A stretch of DNA of 64,000 nt from Legionella cincinnatiensis (GCF_900452415.1 NZ_UGNX01000001.1:434001-498000), one strand, 5' to 3'; counted from the first letter of the stretch, positions 45,682-54,451 are shown. Numbers and translations are program-made. The notes: generated from the letters alone by a model not told the origin.

Positions 45682-47391
45682 ATGGGTAAATTAACTCAAG
45701 AAACACAATACTTAGAAGATGGAAGCATCAAAACTAAATTAACAGGTTATAACCTTCTGAATAGTTCTCGGTTAAACAAGGGGACTGCATTTACAAATAG
45801 TGAAAGAGATCTATTTGCGTTACATGGTTTATTGCCACCCCAAGTAAGTACGTTGGAAGAACAACAAAAAAGACGTCATGCGGGATTGATCGAACTATCT
45901 ACTTCCCTAGAGAAATATAGCTTTTTGCGTGATCTCCAAGATAATAACGAAACATTGTTTTACTCCTTAATTGTCCACAATATTGAGGAAATGCTCCCTA
46001 TTGTTTATACCCCAACTGTTGGAGAAGGTTGTCAAAAGTTCAGTGAGATTTTTCGTAAAGCGCGGGGGCTTTTTCTGAGTTATCCTAATAAAGATTTGAT
46101 CGAGCAAATTATCTCTCATCCGCGTTATGATTTAATTAAATGTATCGTCGTAAGTGATGGTGAGCGTATTCTTGGTCTTGGTGATCAGGGGGCTGGTGGT
46201 ATGGGAATTCCCATTGGTAAAATGGCACTCTATACCGCATTGGCTGGTATTCCTCCCCAATATTGCTTACCAATTCTTTTGGATGTAGGGACAGATAATG
46301 AAGAAAGATTAGCTGATCCGCTCTACGTCGGGTGGAAGCACCGTCGTATTCGTGGGGCTGAATATGATGAATTTGTGGATACTTTTGTTTCTGCGGTGAA
46401 GCGTCGTTGGCCGAACGTGCTTTTGCAGTGGGAAGATTTTGCAGGAGCAAACGCAACACGTTTGCTGGAGCGTTATCGTAATCAACTTTGTACTTTTAAT
46501 GATGATATCCAGGGTACTGCAGCTATGGCAACAGGCACTCTTCTTTCGGCGATCAATGTCACGGGGATTCCGTTAAAAGATCAGAAAATCGTGTTTCTTG
46601 GTTTTGGAGGAACAGGTCATGGTATTGCTCAATTGATTCATGCAGCCTTAAAAGATGAGGGCTTAAATGATCAAGAAGCCAGCCAGCACATCTATGCTGT
46701 GGACAGGTATGGCTTACTTGTGGAAGGAGGAAAGGGATTAAGTCCGGATCAAGAGTTTTTTGCGCGCAAGCGTTCTGAGGTAGAAAAATGGCAGGTGAGT
46801 AATCCAATGGAAATAGGCTTGCTTGATGTTGTTCGCAATGTAAAACCTACAGCACTGATAGGTGTTTCGACTCAGAAAGGAGCTTTTACTGAAGAAGTAG
46901 TCCGAACTATGGCGAAATATACGGAGCGTCCGGTGATTTTCCCGCTTTCCAATCCCACATGGCATAGTGAGGCAGTGCCACAAGATCTATTTAATTGGAC
47001 CGATGGTCGTGCATTAGTAGGAACCGGAAGTCCTTTCGCACCTGTAACATTTAATGGAAAAGAGTTTCTTATTGATCAAACAAATAACTCATATATTTTT
47101 CCAGGTTTAGCTTTGGGTATTATTTCTTCTCAAGCAAAAAGAGTCTCTGATGGAATGATAAAGGCAGCTGCGCTTGCTCTTGCAGCTTGTTCACCAGCAA
47201 GAAAGAATAAGACGGCAAATCTGTTACCTCCTTTAGCAAGCCTTCGTTCAATCAGCCTTGATGTGGCAAGGGCTGTTGGAAAGCAAGCAATATTGGAGGG
47301 CCTTGCAGGTATTAATGAACTTGATTTAGAAAAGGAGCTCAAAGCTAATATTTGGGAGCCCGTTTATAAACTGTACACGCTCGCAGAGTAA
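45682..47391 (+). CDS. maeA: NAD-dependent malic enzyme
   Basis: A 569-residue enzyme of the MaeA/SfcA type that decarboxylates malate to pyruvate, supplying NADH or the pyruvate link between TCA cycle and lipid synthesis. The catalytic Tyr is in YTPTVGEGC near residue 112. The metal region WEDFAGANA is followed by DDIQGTAAMATG. The NAD-binding GFGGTGHGIA is typical of the NAD-preferring class. The C-terminus includes GTGSPFAPV and NNSYIFPG. An interrupted hairpin follows between it and the convergent GST gene. Confidence 0.93.
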   Translation: MGKLTQETQYLEDGSIKTKLTGYNLLNSSRLNKGTAFTNSERDLFALHGLLPPQVSTLEEQQKRRHAGLIELSTSLEKYSFLRDLQDNNETLFYSLIVHNIEEMLPIVYTPTVGEGCQKFSEIFRKARGLFLSYPNKDLIEQIISHPRYDLIKCIVVSDGERILGLGDQGAGGMGIPIGKMALYTALAGIPPQYCLPILLDVGTDNEERLADPLYVGWKHRRIRGAEYDEFVDTFVSAVKRRWPNVLLQWEDFAGANATRLLERYRNQLCTFNDDIQGTAAMATGTLLSAINVTGIPLKDQKIVFLGFGGTGHGIAQLIHAALKDEGLNDQEASQHIYAVDRYGLLVEGGKGLSPDQEFFARKRSEVEKWQVSNPMEIGLLDVVRNVKPTALIGVSTQKGAFTEEVVRTMAKYTERPVIFPLSNPTWHSEAVPQDLFNWTDGRALVGTGSPFAPVTFNGKEFLIDQTNNSYIFPGLALGIISSQAKRVSDGMIKAAALALAACSPARKNKTANLLPPLASLRSISLDVARAVGKQAILEGLAGINELDLEKELKANIWEPVYKLYTLAE

Positions 47392-47417
47392 GTCTTTAGT
47401 ACCTCAGAGCCCCTCTT

Positions 47418-47458
47418 CCTATCCCGTAAAAGAATATGAATAGTATGTGCGGGATAGG
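47418..47458. terminator. Hairpin between maeA and the GST-like gene
   Basis: CCTATCCCG (47418-47426) and CGGGATAGG (47450-47458) are perfect nine-base arms with a 23-base loop, between two convergent genes. No T-run follows on either side, so its role as terminator is tentative. Confidence 0.45.
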
Positions 47459-47492
47459 GTTAAGGGATGTAGAATAAGGATAGATTTCTTAT

Positions 47493-48182
47493 TTAATAAC
47501 CAAGTAAGTTTCTTATCCGATCAGTGTAATCTTTCAGTGGTGTTTGTAGGATAAAATTCTTCAGTGGTGTTTCAATTTTAAAATATAAAATATTGGCTAA
47601 AAACCCATAACAACACGCATCCAAAGAGTGAATTTTTTCACCAAATAGATAAAGATTATTCTCTAAAAGTAAAATAATTGATTGTAAATCATCAATTCCA
47701 GATTGGTATATTTCCTCTTTGGAATATCTCCCTATACCTTGATAATGGTATTTTTCAATATTGTATTTCCTTACTGTTTCAAGAGTTGATTCTGATAACT
47801 CAGTAAGTTGAGTTAAAAATGCAGCTTTGAATAAAGGCCAAAATTGTTCATCTTGCCAGCGAGAATAAGACATAACCCAATACAAATGATTATCTAACAT
47901 TCTAGTGAGTAAAAAATGAGAGTTCTTTTGTTTTTCTGTTAAATTTTTATCTAAGTTAATGTATTTTTGGGAAAGATAATTAAGAATAACGTTACTATCA
48001 GTAATAATTGTTCCATTATCTTCTATGTACGGTAATTGTTGCCTGGGTGCATTTTGGGTATTAATGATGTGCTGGTGTTGGTAATCTATTTCAGTTAACC
48101 TAAGAAAAGTATCGACTTTTAGACCAAAAGGATTATTGTCAGGGACACCAAAAAGTTCAGGGTAAGAATATAAAATAATCAT
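47493..48182 (-). CDS. Glutathione S-transferase-fold protein
   Basis: A 229-residue protein with an N-terminal thioredoxin-like domain (LYSYPELFGVPD..PFGLKVDTFLRLT, LPYIEDNGTIITDSNVILNYL) and a C-terminal all-helical domain with a D-x-x-D-A-C-C region. I start at the ATG at 48182 because GGAGAC lies at the right distance; the longer frame adds unlikely residues. The sequence resembles the metaxin/Fax-like GST group more than classical bacterial GSTs. It is divergent from a candidate effector gene. Confidence 0.7.
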   Translation of the reverse strand: MIILYSYPELFGVPDNNPFGLKVDTFLRLTEIDYQHQHIINTQNAPRQQLPYIEDNGTIITDSNVILNYLSQKYINLDKNLTEKQKNSHFLLTRMLDNHLYWVMSYSRWQDEQFWPLFKAAFLTQLTELSESTLETVRKYNIEKYHYQGIGRYSKEEIYQSGIDDLQSIILLLENNLYLFGEKIHSLDACCYGFLANILYFKIETPLKNFILQTPLKDYTDRIRNLLGY

Positions 48183-48353
48183 TGAAAGTCTCCGCAGATA
48201 ATGTCTGTATACAATAGCTGGATTGAACATATAATGTAAAATCATAGTTTTCAGTTGAATTCTTAAACTTTAATTTTTACTCATTATATGATTCCTCTTT
48301 AATTTCCTAATTTTTCAATTAAATCTACTTGAGTTTTTTTTGAGGGTTTATTA

Positions 48354-48386
48354 CTTAATATTTGGTTAATAATTTCTCAGTATGAT
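48354..48386 (+). promoter_or_regulatory. PmrA-like box and -10 of the 437-residue membrane protein gene
   Basis: CTTAATATT (48354-48362), TG, GTTAATAAT (48365-48373), a seven-base spacer and TATGAT (48381-48386). The first half-site is perfect and the second differs by two bases; the 11-base repeat and the spacing to the -10 match the SidE paralogue 3 promoter exactly. This is the best of the four boxes. Confidence 0.65.
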
Positions 48387-48443
48387 GTCAATTAATTTCT
48401 TGTGTGATTTTGACAAACTAAATAATCTTGAGGGGGTAGGTTG

Positions 48444-49754
48444 ATGACTATTTCGTTAAGTACAACAAGCCAAGAATTAATTTCCAAGTTGAGCGAGATC
48501 GATAAGCATTTTACTCAAATATTTCAACAAAGAACCGCAATTGATAGAACTTCTTTATTGAGGTGGCTTGAACAATCGCACGCAGGCAGTGGGAATGATG
48601 AAACATTTTTTTTAATTGCATCATTACAGACCTCATTGTTAAAAGATCTAAATGACGCATTAAATAGTTCTGTACTGAAAAAAGAAAAGCCTACAAAAAA
48701 TAGTACCCTCTCAAAAGCTAAATTAGGACTATTAGCCCTTGCAGGAACTATTTATTTTGGTTGTGAAGGTTTTGATGGGGTTACCGCGATTATGGGAATG
48801 TTCTCCTTTGTTCCTACTCTCACATTTTTTATAGCAGGGACGTTATTTTCAATACTCTCCATAATTGTATTTTACAGTTTTGATTTAGTTGAAATTTCTA
48901 AAAATTTAGGTATTAAATCTTCGGATGCTCCAAAGTTACTGGATGTTTTGCTGGATGAGTTTAAACAAATAAAATTAATTCGTGCCCATCTTTCAAAATC
49001 GGCTCATAAAACATTGCAAGAGCTTGAACAAGACCTTGTGGTTGCAAAAATGTTGTTAAAAAGACATGAAGACTTAAATGAAGCACGATCTCAACTTAAA
49101 TTAGCATTAGAAAATCCTTACTTAAAGGCTGGGAAAATGATAACTGCAGGTCTTGCAGGAATTATCTTTTTTAGTGGTGGTTTTTTTGCGGGCCAAGCTG
49201 TTGCTTTGACTATCGCAAGTGTATTTGTTCCTGTGATGGCAGCCACAGCGTGGCCAATTGTTGCTGTAGGCGTTGTTGTCGGTTTAGCGGCCTTTAGTAT
49301 TTACTGGTTTGTTGAACGCCCAGGAATTGAAAACCTGATTCGTCGTTGGAAAGGATTGGATAAGGAAAAAATGGATCAATTATGCAAATCTAATGTTGTG
49401 GATCGAGAGACAGGGAAATTGCAAAATTTAATTCAAGGAATTGAAGAAAAGATCGAGTTGAATTGCATTAACACAACTGCTCAATCACAAGTTCGGACAT
49501 TAGTAGACGAAGTCTCTCGTTTGAAGCAACAATTAGCACAAAAAATACCGCAAAAAATGCAGCTTCATGTTGATCAAGCTGGGAATGATGAGATCATCAT
49601 GGATAAGCAACGCATTGGGGTTAACGAACTGAATCATGTTAAAGAAGAACATTCATCACCACACGCCCAATATTCTCTTTTTAAATTAAAAGACATTAAG
49701 CCAGCTACAGAGCTTATGGCTTCTGAAAAGATACATGTTCATAAAACTCTTTAA
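48444..49754 (+). CDS. Candidate Dot/Icm effector, four-helix membrane protein with coiled coils
   Basis: A 436-residue protein starting at the ATG at 48444 (AGGGGGTAGG upstream). N-terminal helices (1-80) precede two hydrophobic hairpins at about 94-146 and 235-290, separated by a Lys/Glu coiled-coil (about 165-225). The C-terminal 140 residues are hydrophilic and Gln/Glu-rich, ending in a short tail with a KEEHSS segment and basic end, which resembles Dot/Icm export signals. I recognise no enzymatic domain. Two membrane hairpins with coiled coils recall Legionella effectors that insert into host membranes. The PmrA-like promoter directly upstream is the strongest support. Confidence 0.6.
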   Translation: MTISLSTTSQELISKLSEIDKHFTQIFQQRTAIDRTSLLRWLEQSHAGSGNDETFFLIASLQTSLLKDLNDALNSSVLKKEKPTKNSTLSKAKLGLLALAGTIYFGCEGFDGVTAIMGMFSFVPTLTFFIAGTLFSILSIIVFYSFDLVEISKNLGIKSSDAPKLLDVLLDEFKQIKLIRAHLSKSAHKTLQELEQDLVVAKMLLKRHEDLNEARSQLKLALENPYLKAGKMITAGLAGIIFFSGGFFAGQAVALTIASVFVPVMAATAWPIVAVGVVVGLAAFSIYWFVERPGIENLIRRWKGLDKEKMDQLCKSNVVDRETGKLQNLIQGIEEKIELNCINTTAQSQVRTLVDEVSRLKQQLAQKIPQKMQLHVDQAGNDEIIMDKQRIGVNELNHVKEEHSSPHAQYSLFKLKDIKPATELMASEKIHVHKTL

Positions 49755-49877
49755 AGGTTTTATGAGGCTCTGTTGACTATTGAATCCTTCGTTTACGTGT
49801 CGCGCTTTATGCGCTATGTCTCGATATTCTTCCTCATTATTCTCTTGACCAGTTCATTGTCTCTATCTTTAATGAAT

Positions 49878-49919
49878 TTAATTATTTTCGAATATTTACA
49901 AATTTTCGAAAATAATTAA
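49878..49919. promoter_or_regulatory. Candidate GntR operator, 15-base inverted repeat
   Basis: TTAATTATTTTCGAA (49878-49892) and TTCGAAAATAATTAA (49905-49919) are exact reverse complements with a 12-base spacer, ending 35 bases before the GntR start codon. It is the longest perfect inverted repeat I found outside terminators, placed where an autoregulating repressor would act. Confidence 0.6.
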
Positions 49920-49954
49920 TACTATGTTCAGTTTTTAAATGAAGCATAATAGAA

Positions 49955-50665
49955 ATGATACGAATTCGTGAAAAACAATCAAAAGCAAGCACCGTTTTAG
50001 AAAAACTTCGTCAGGATCTTGTGAGTGGTTATTATAACCCTGGTCAAAAGTTACAAATGGAGCAGTTAAAAACAAGATACAATGTGGGATACAGTCCGTT
50101 AAGAGAGGCATTATGTCGCTTAGTTGCTAATGGATTTGTTAATCTAGAAGAATTATGTGGTTTTTCTGTTCCTCCGCTTTCTTTAGAAGAGTTATATGAT
50201 CTTTATGCTATGAGAATGGATCTCGAAGCTCGCGCCTTAGAATTATCAATGGATCATGGAGATGCATCTTGGGAAGCCGAAGTTATTTCGTGTTGGCACC
50301 GCTATGCCAAATATCTTGATTCTCAGTCAGCTCAACCATTGGAACCTATAGAATGGAATGAATTCCAAAAAGAATTTACCTTTACTTTAATCAAAGCATG
50401 CCAATCTCCTTGGTTACTTAAAATTCAAGACATGTTGTATGACCATTCTGCTCGTTATCGTTTTTTATGTATGGGATTTCACCACAATAATAAGAAAGTG
50501 CTGGCAGAATTTAAACAAGAAAATGAGGACTTAGTTGCTGCTGTTTTAGCGAGAAATAAGGAAAAAGTCATTGCGCTTTCTCGAATTGGCTGGCAAAACT
50601 CGCTTGAGCTTATGGCGGAGCGTTTAAGGATAAAAATTATGGAGCAAAGCGATGATCGAAAATAA
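49955..50665 (+). CDS. GntR-family (FCD) transcriptional regulator
   Basis: A 236-residue regulator. Residues about 10-75 are the winged helix-turn-helix with LxxGxxxPGQxLxxxxLxxxxxVGxSPLREAL, an excellent GntR signature. Residues about 80-220 are the all-helical FCD ligand domain, including YxLRxxLExxAxxLA-type pattern (YAMRMDLEARALEL) and metal-binding His residues. FCD regulators usually respond to small acids such as amino-acid derivatives. The gene overlaps the MetRS-like gene by 14 bases and begins the proposed hydrazine-type operon; a 15-base inverted repeat lies just upstream. Confidence 0.85.
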   Translation: MIRIREKQSKASTVLEKLRQDLVSGYYNPGQKLQMEQLKTRYNVGYSPLREALCRLVANGFVNLEELCGFSVPPLSLEELYDLYAMRMDLEARALELSMDHGDASWEAEVISCWHRYAKYLDSQSAQPLEPIEWNEFQKEFTFTLIKACQSPWLLKIQDMLYDHSARYRFLCMGFHHNNKKVLAEFKQENEDLVAAVLARNKEKVIALSRIGWQNSLELMAERLRIKIMEQSDDRK

Positions 50666-52226
50666 GAAAAATTATCTCCTTATTCCATCGGTGCCTACAC
50701 CTAATGGTCGCTTACATTTAGGACATATTGGTGGCCCTTTTTTAAGTGTTGACATTCTTGCAAGATCTCTGCGTGTTTGTGGACATCGTGCTTGGATAAT
50801 TTCTGGTACCGATAGCTATGAATCTTATGCAGCGGGAAAAGCTGAAGAAGAGAATAAAGATCCGGAACAAATAGGTCATCATTATCATGCATTAATCGCA
50901 GAAGATCTAAAGTTAATGAATATTCAGGTAGACCAATTCATTAATCCCCTGGCTGCACCATGGAGTCATTCTTATCAAGAATGGCATGAGAAGATCTTTC
51001 AACAATTGTTAAATAATAAGGCAACATCGTTATTAAAGGAAAATATTCCTTGGGATGAAGTGAACAAACGTTATCTGACCGGCTATTGGCTTCATGGAAA
51101 CTGTCCTGTTTGTTTTAAACAAACTACAAGTTATTTTTGCGAAAATTGCGGTGCACATTTTCGTCCAGAAGAAATAATTCAAGAAAATAATATGCCCCAA
51201 AAAGTGGTAGAAAATATTTTTTTACACCTTCCTCATCAAGTGGATCTGCGGTCCAAAGGAGTAAATCAATACATAGAAACGATGTTCCAAAACTATTGCA
51301 TGCAACAAAATAATTTGTTTCGTATAACTACTCATTGCGATTGGGGGTTACCTGATCCTAGCAATCCGAATAATGGTAGGACATTGTTTAGTTATGGTTT
51401 TATATTTGCTTACTTTTTAATGTTTGGAGAACTTGCCGGGAAGTTAATGGGCATCAATAAAAACGCATTTGCAAATGATTCAGATGTAATTACTATTTCT
51501 AGTTTTGGTATTGATAATGCCTTGCCATTTTTAAGCAGCGCATTGGGAGTGAGTCAAGGGTGCCCGCAATATAAGTCTTTTGATTATTACCTCGTTAATT
51601 ATTTTTACTATCTTGAAGGGAGCAAATTTTCCACGAGTCGGCAACATATGATTGGAGTTGAGGAAGCAATACATAGAAAAAAACTCTCTAGTGATATTAT
51701 TCGGCTTTATCTTGCTTCTTTAGATGTTCGTAATCAAACAGGTAATTTTGTGATTAATGATTTTGTTCTTTATTACAATAAAACAATAGATTGGATCGAA
51801 ACATTAATCATTCAAGGAATGGAAAATTTAGTTGATACGAAATCTTACTTTTGTGATCAACATTTAAAAACACAACTTTATGAGCTATTCGCTATTCAAG
51901 CACATTCATTACAACCGAATTGCTTTTTACCCCATATTGCAGTTCATTCTATTGAGAATTGGCTCCCATTAGGTAAAGGATTGCATCAGAAATCAGGTAA
52001 TTACTTTTGGTGGTTAAAAGGATTGACTCTGTTGATTTATCCTTACATGCCAGAGTTAGGAAAGGCTCTTTGGAGTGTTTTAGGATATGACGACTTACCA
52101 GTGATGAGCGATTTTTTTGTTCTACCAGCACGTCCTTTACAAAAATTAAAGCTGAGGATAAAGCGCATTGAGCAAGAGTTTGGAGTATTCAAGGAGGAAG
52201 TCACTTATGAACCAAACGCATTATAA
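50652..52226 (+). CDS. Methionyl-tRNA-synthetase-like amino acid ligase
   Basis: A 524-residue class I synthetase homologue. The PNG..HLGH signature with HIGH-type H22-L-G-H25 is intact, a zinc knuckle has Cys151, Cys154, Cys163 and Cys166, GTD (52-54) follows, and the KMSKS-type motif is K325-FSTS-R330. Around the binding pocket, the ALPYANG-type segment of MetRS reads SVPTPNG, and GTDEHG reads GTDSYES, so methionine is probably not its substrate. The C-terminal helical domain is short and the usual tRNA-binding extension is absent. Neighbours are a lysine N-hydroxylase and a cupin. A housekeeping MetRS is unlikely but cannot be excluded without a search for metG elsewhere. Confidence 0.8.
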   Translation: MIENKKNYLLIPSVPTPNGRLHLGHIGGPFLSVDILARSLRVCGHRAWIISGTDSYESYAAGKAEEENKDPEQIGHHYHALIAEDLKLMNIQVDQFINPLAAPWSHSYQEWHEKIFQQLLNNKATSLLKENIPWDEVNKRYLTGYWLHGNCPVCFKQTTSYFCENCGAHFRPEEIIQENNMPQKVVENIFLHLPHQVDLRSKGVNQYIETMFQNYCMQQNNLFRITTHCDWGLPDPSNPNNGRTLFSYGFIFAYFLMFGELAGKLMGINKNAFANDSDVITISSFGIDNALPFLSSALGVSQGCPQYKSFDYYLVNYFYYLEGSKFSTSRQHMIGVEEAIHRKKLSSDIIRLYLASLDVRNQTGNFVINDFVLYYNKTIDWIETLIIQGMENLVDTKSYFCDQHLKTQLYELFAIQAHSLQPNCFLPHIAVHSIENWLPLGKGLHQKSGNYFWWLKGLTLLIYPYMPELGKALWSVLGYDDLPVMSDFFVLPARPLQKLKLRIKRIEQEFGVFKEEVTYEPNAL

Positions 52227-53532
52227 TAAAATTTCCGATTTACTTGGCGTGGGCATCGGTCCCTTTAATTTAAGTGTTGCCGCGTTACTGTCCTCAACGG
52301 AAGCGATTTCTAGTGTTTTTTTTGATCAAAATGAAGAGTTTGTCTGGCATCCGGGAATGCTTTTTTCTCATGCAGAAATCCAAGTCAGTTATTTAAATGA
52401 TCTCGTTACACTGGTTGATCCTACTAATCCTTATTCATTTATTGCTTATCTGGCCAAGCATAAAAGATTATATCGTTTTATTAATGCCCAATTTAAAAAT
52501 GTATTAAGAACAGAGTTTAGTCACTATTTAAATTGGGTAAGCCGTTCGTTACCTAATTTATTTTTCAAAGAAAAAGTGGAAGATATTTGTTTTAATCAAT
52601 CGTATTTCGTAATCAGCACGAACCAGAGAACGATTAGAGGCAAGCATCTATTACTGGGTAATGGATTACAGGCAAAAATTCCTGCTTGTGTAACGAGTTA
52701 TATGGGGAAAAATGTAGTGCACAATAAAGATTTCTTATTAAAACCAATCCATTGGCAGGACAAAAGTGTTGCTATTATAGGTGGTGGACAAAGTGGTGCT
52801 GAAATAGTACACCATATTTTATCTCAAGAAGATCGGCTACCGTCGGAATTGAATTGGATTTCAAAGCGGGGTCAATTGTTACCCATGGATACCTCTTCAT
52901 TTGTAAATGAGTTTTTTACACCAAATTATATGGAGTATTTTTTTCATCTATCTGAGCAAGAAAAAACTGCTTTATTGCAGGAACAACTACTTGCAAGTGA
53001 TGGTATTTCTTTTCACTTATTAAAAGCAATTTATCAAAAACTTTATAGCTTAGAATTTTTGGAAAATAAGGGGCGATTTTTTAATTTTTTACCTCGACAT
53101 GAATTAATCCATATGAGTAGGGAAGCCGATTGGCATCAGTTGTTGTTGCGTGATCTCTCAACCACGAAAAGAAAATATATTCCCGCAGATATTGTGATTC
53201 TCTGTACGGGTTATCAATGGGATTTTCCTTCTTATCTTTCCTCCCTTGCTGACAAAATTCCCTTAAATAACGGAAGATTTTGTGTCAATGAGGATTTTTC
53301 TATTTTATGGGATGGTCCAAGACAAAATCGCATTTATGTCCAAAATGCTGCTGCTCAGTCGCATGGAATTGCTGAACCAAATTTAAGTGTTATGGCATGG
53401 CGAAGTGCAAAAATTATTAATAGCATCGCACCATTACCCATTTATGATCTAGAAAGCGAGAGCACTGTATTAGATTGGGACCGAGAGTTATTCCATAACC
53501 AGGAGGAGCAAAAATATGTCTCAATGGCTTGA
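52207..53532 (+). CDS. IucD-type L-lysine/L-ornithine N-hydroxylase
   Basis: A 441-residue flavin N-monooxygenase starting at the ATG at 52207 (GGAGGAAG upstream; overlaps the previous gene by 20 bases). FAD motif GVGIGPFN (14-21), NADPH motif IGGGQSGAE (about 190-198) and the substrate-channel signature ILCTGYQ are present. HPGMLF, NPYSFIAYL and the C-terminal NLSVMAWRSAKIIN closely follow IucD, which hydroxylates lysine at N6; the GNGLQ region fits the same subgroup. The fused ATG start and 17-base overlap with the cupin point to strict cotranslation. Confidence 0.88.
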   Translation: MNQTHYNKISDLLGVGIGPFNLSVAALLSSTEAISSVFFDQNEEFVWHPGMLFSHAEIQVSYLNDLVTLVDPTNPYSFIAYLAKHKRLYRFINAQFKNVLRTEFSHYLNWVSRSLPNLFFKEKVEDICFNQSYFVISTNQRTIRGKHLLLGNGLQAKIPACVTSYMGKNVVHNKDFLLKPIHWQDKSVAIIGGGQSGAEIVHHILSQEDRLPSELNWISKRGQLLPMDTSSFVNEFFTPNYMEYFFHLSEQEKTALLQEQLLASDGISFHLLKAIYQKLYSLEFLENKGRFFNFLPRHELIHMSREADWHQLLLRDLSTTKRKYIPADIVILCTGYQWDFPSYLSSLADKIPLNNGRFCVNEDFSILWDGPRQNRIYVQNAAAQSHGIAEPNLSVMAWRSAKIINSIAPLPIYDLESESTVLDWDRELFHNQEEQKYVSMA

Positions 53533-53869
53533 TGCAAAGAGGAGCAAGGAGGATTTTGGGCTGTTTTTTTCAAATTTTGAGAACATAGCTCCTGGGGTCA
53601 ATGTACATCCTATTAATTTCGCATTATCTCAAGCAACCCCTCCTTTTCATACTACCTATTTTCAGGTATTAAGTCAGTGTGAAACCCCATTGGACTCCCA
53701 TCAAGAAGAGGAAATCTGGATTGTTTTACAAGGATGCGGCATTTTAAATTATGAAGGATCGTGTCATTACCTTAGCGCACAAGATATTTTTTACTTTGCT
53801 GCGTTTAAAAAACATCAAGTAAGAAACCCTACCAATGAATTACTGCTTATTTGCTCTATTTATTGGTAG
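53516..53869 (+). CDS. Stand-alone cupin protein
   Basis: A 117-residue single-domain cupin. The first metal motif is H62-Q-E64-E-E-IW, followed by the glycine turn LQGCG and a second motif with His100 (KKHQVRNPT). AGGAGG lies upstream, and the frame overlaps the N-hydroxylase by 17 bases. In the N-N bond system from actinomycetes a cupin domain fused to a MetRS-like domain performs the bond-forming rearrangement. Here the same two parts appear as separate genes flanking the hydroxylase. Confidence 0.8.
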   Translation: MSQWLDAKRSKEDFGLFFSNFENIAPGVNVHPINFALSQATPPFHTTYFQVLSQCETPLDSHQEEEIWIVLQGCGILNYEGSCHYLSAQDIFYFAAFKKHQVRNPTNELLLICSIYW

Positions 53870-53910
53870 GGACTCATAGAATATTTTCGTGGGAGCAAGA
53901 GGACTATTTC

Positions 53911-54375
53911 ATGAATCAATATAAAGTTAGAGGGGTACAACCTAGGGATAAAGAGAGCTGGTTAACCCTATGGAATGAGTATTTAGAGTTTTATCATATG
54001 TCTTTGCTTCCTCAGGTGACTGATAATACATGGCATGTGTTCCTCTCTGAGGAAGAACATATGAGGTGTATTGTTTGCTGTGATGCCCAAGATGTTCCTG
54101 TAGGATTTCTTACGTTTATTCTTCATTTAAGTACCTGGAGTATCGCTTCAGAATGTTATGTACATGATTTATACGTTAACCCCGCGCATAGGAGAGCTGG
54201 TGTGGCAAAAATGCTTATGGATGAATTAAAACACATGAGTAAGTTTCAAAAATGGAGTAGGATTTATTGGTTAACTCAGCTTGACAATGATGTGGCGCAA
54301 AATTTTTACAATCAAATTGGAACGAGCGAACCTTGGATGGTGTATGTAATGTCTAACTCTTCTACAGCAATTTAA
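53911..54375 (+). CDS. GNAT-family N-acetyltransferase
   Basis: A 154-residue acetyltransferase. I start at the ATG at 53911 (GAGGA upstream); a longer frame reaching into the cupin is unlikely. The acetyl-CoA binding motif is V-x-P-x-x-R-R-x-G-V-A (NPAHRRAGVA), and the preceding VHDLYV strand and YNQIG tail are typical. It is 41 bases after the cupin gene. It could acylate the pathway product, block a reactive amine or hydrazine, or provide self-protection. The substrate is unknown. Confidence 0.8.
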   Translation: MNQYKVRGVQPRDKESWLTLWNEYLEFYHMSLLPQVTDNTWHVFLSEEEHMRCIVCCDAQDVPVGFLTFILHLSTWSIASECYVHDLYVNPAHRRAGVAKMLMDELKHMSKFQKWSRIYWLTQLDNDVAQNFYNQIGTSEPWMVYVMSNSSTAI

Positions 54376-54451
54376 GATGGGTATTGCAAAATGATTTGCT
54401 AGATGATGTGTTCAAAGGCAAAGTCAATTTTTCTAAAGATGTTCAATTTTA

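Noticed and set aside
46136..46459. A 107-codon minus-strand frame inside maeA
   Set aside because: Complement of conserved malic enzyme sequence, rich in His and Pro; no RBS.
49870..49890. A PmrA box upstream of the GntR gene
   Set aside because: Two TTTAAT sequences are present but at nine-base spacing, and they lie partly within the inverted repeat.
52168..52206. Upstream start of the N-hydroxylase
   Set aside because: The strong GGAGGAAG site and the family N-terminus support the ATG at 52207.
50652..52226. Housekeeping metG
   Set aside because: Pocket residues differ, the C-terminal region is short, and the gene is embedded in an operon with an N-hydroxylase and a cupin. Not fully excluded without a genome search.
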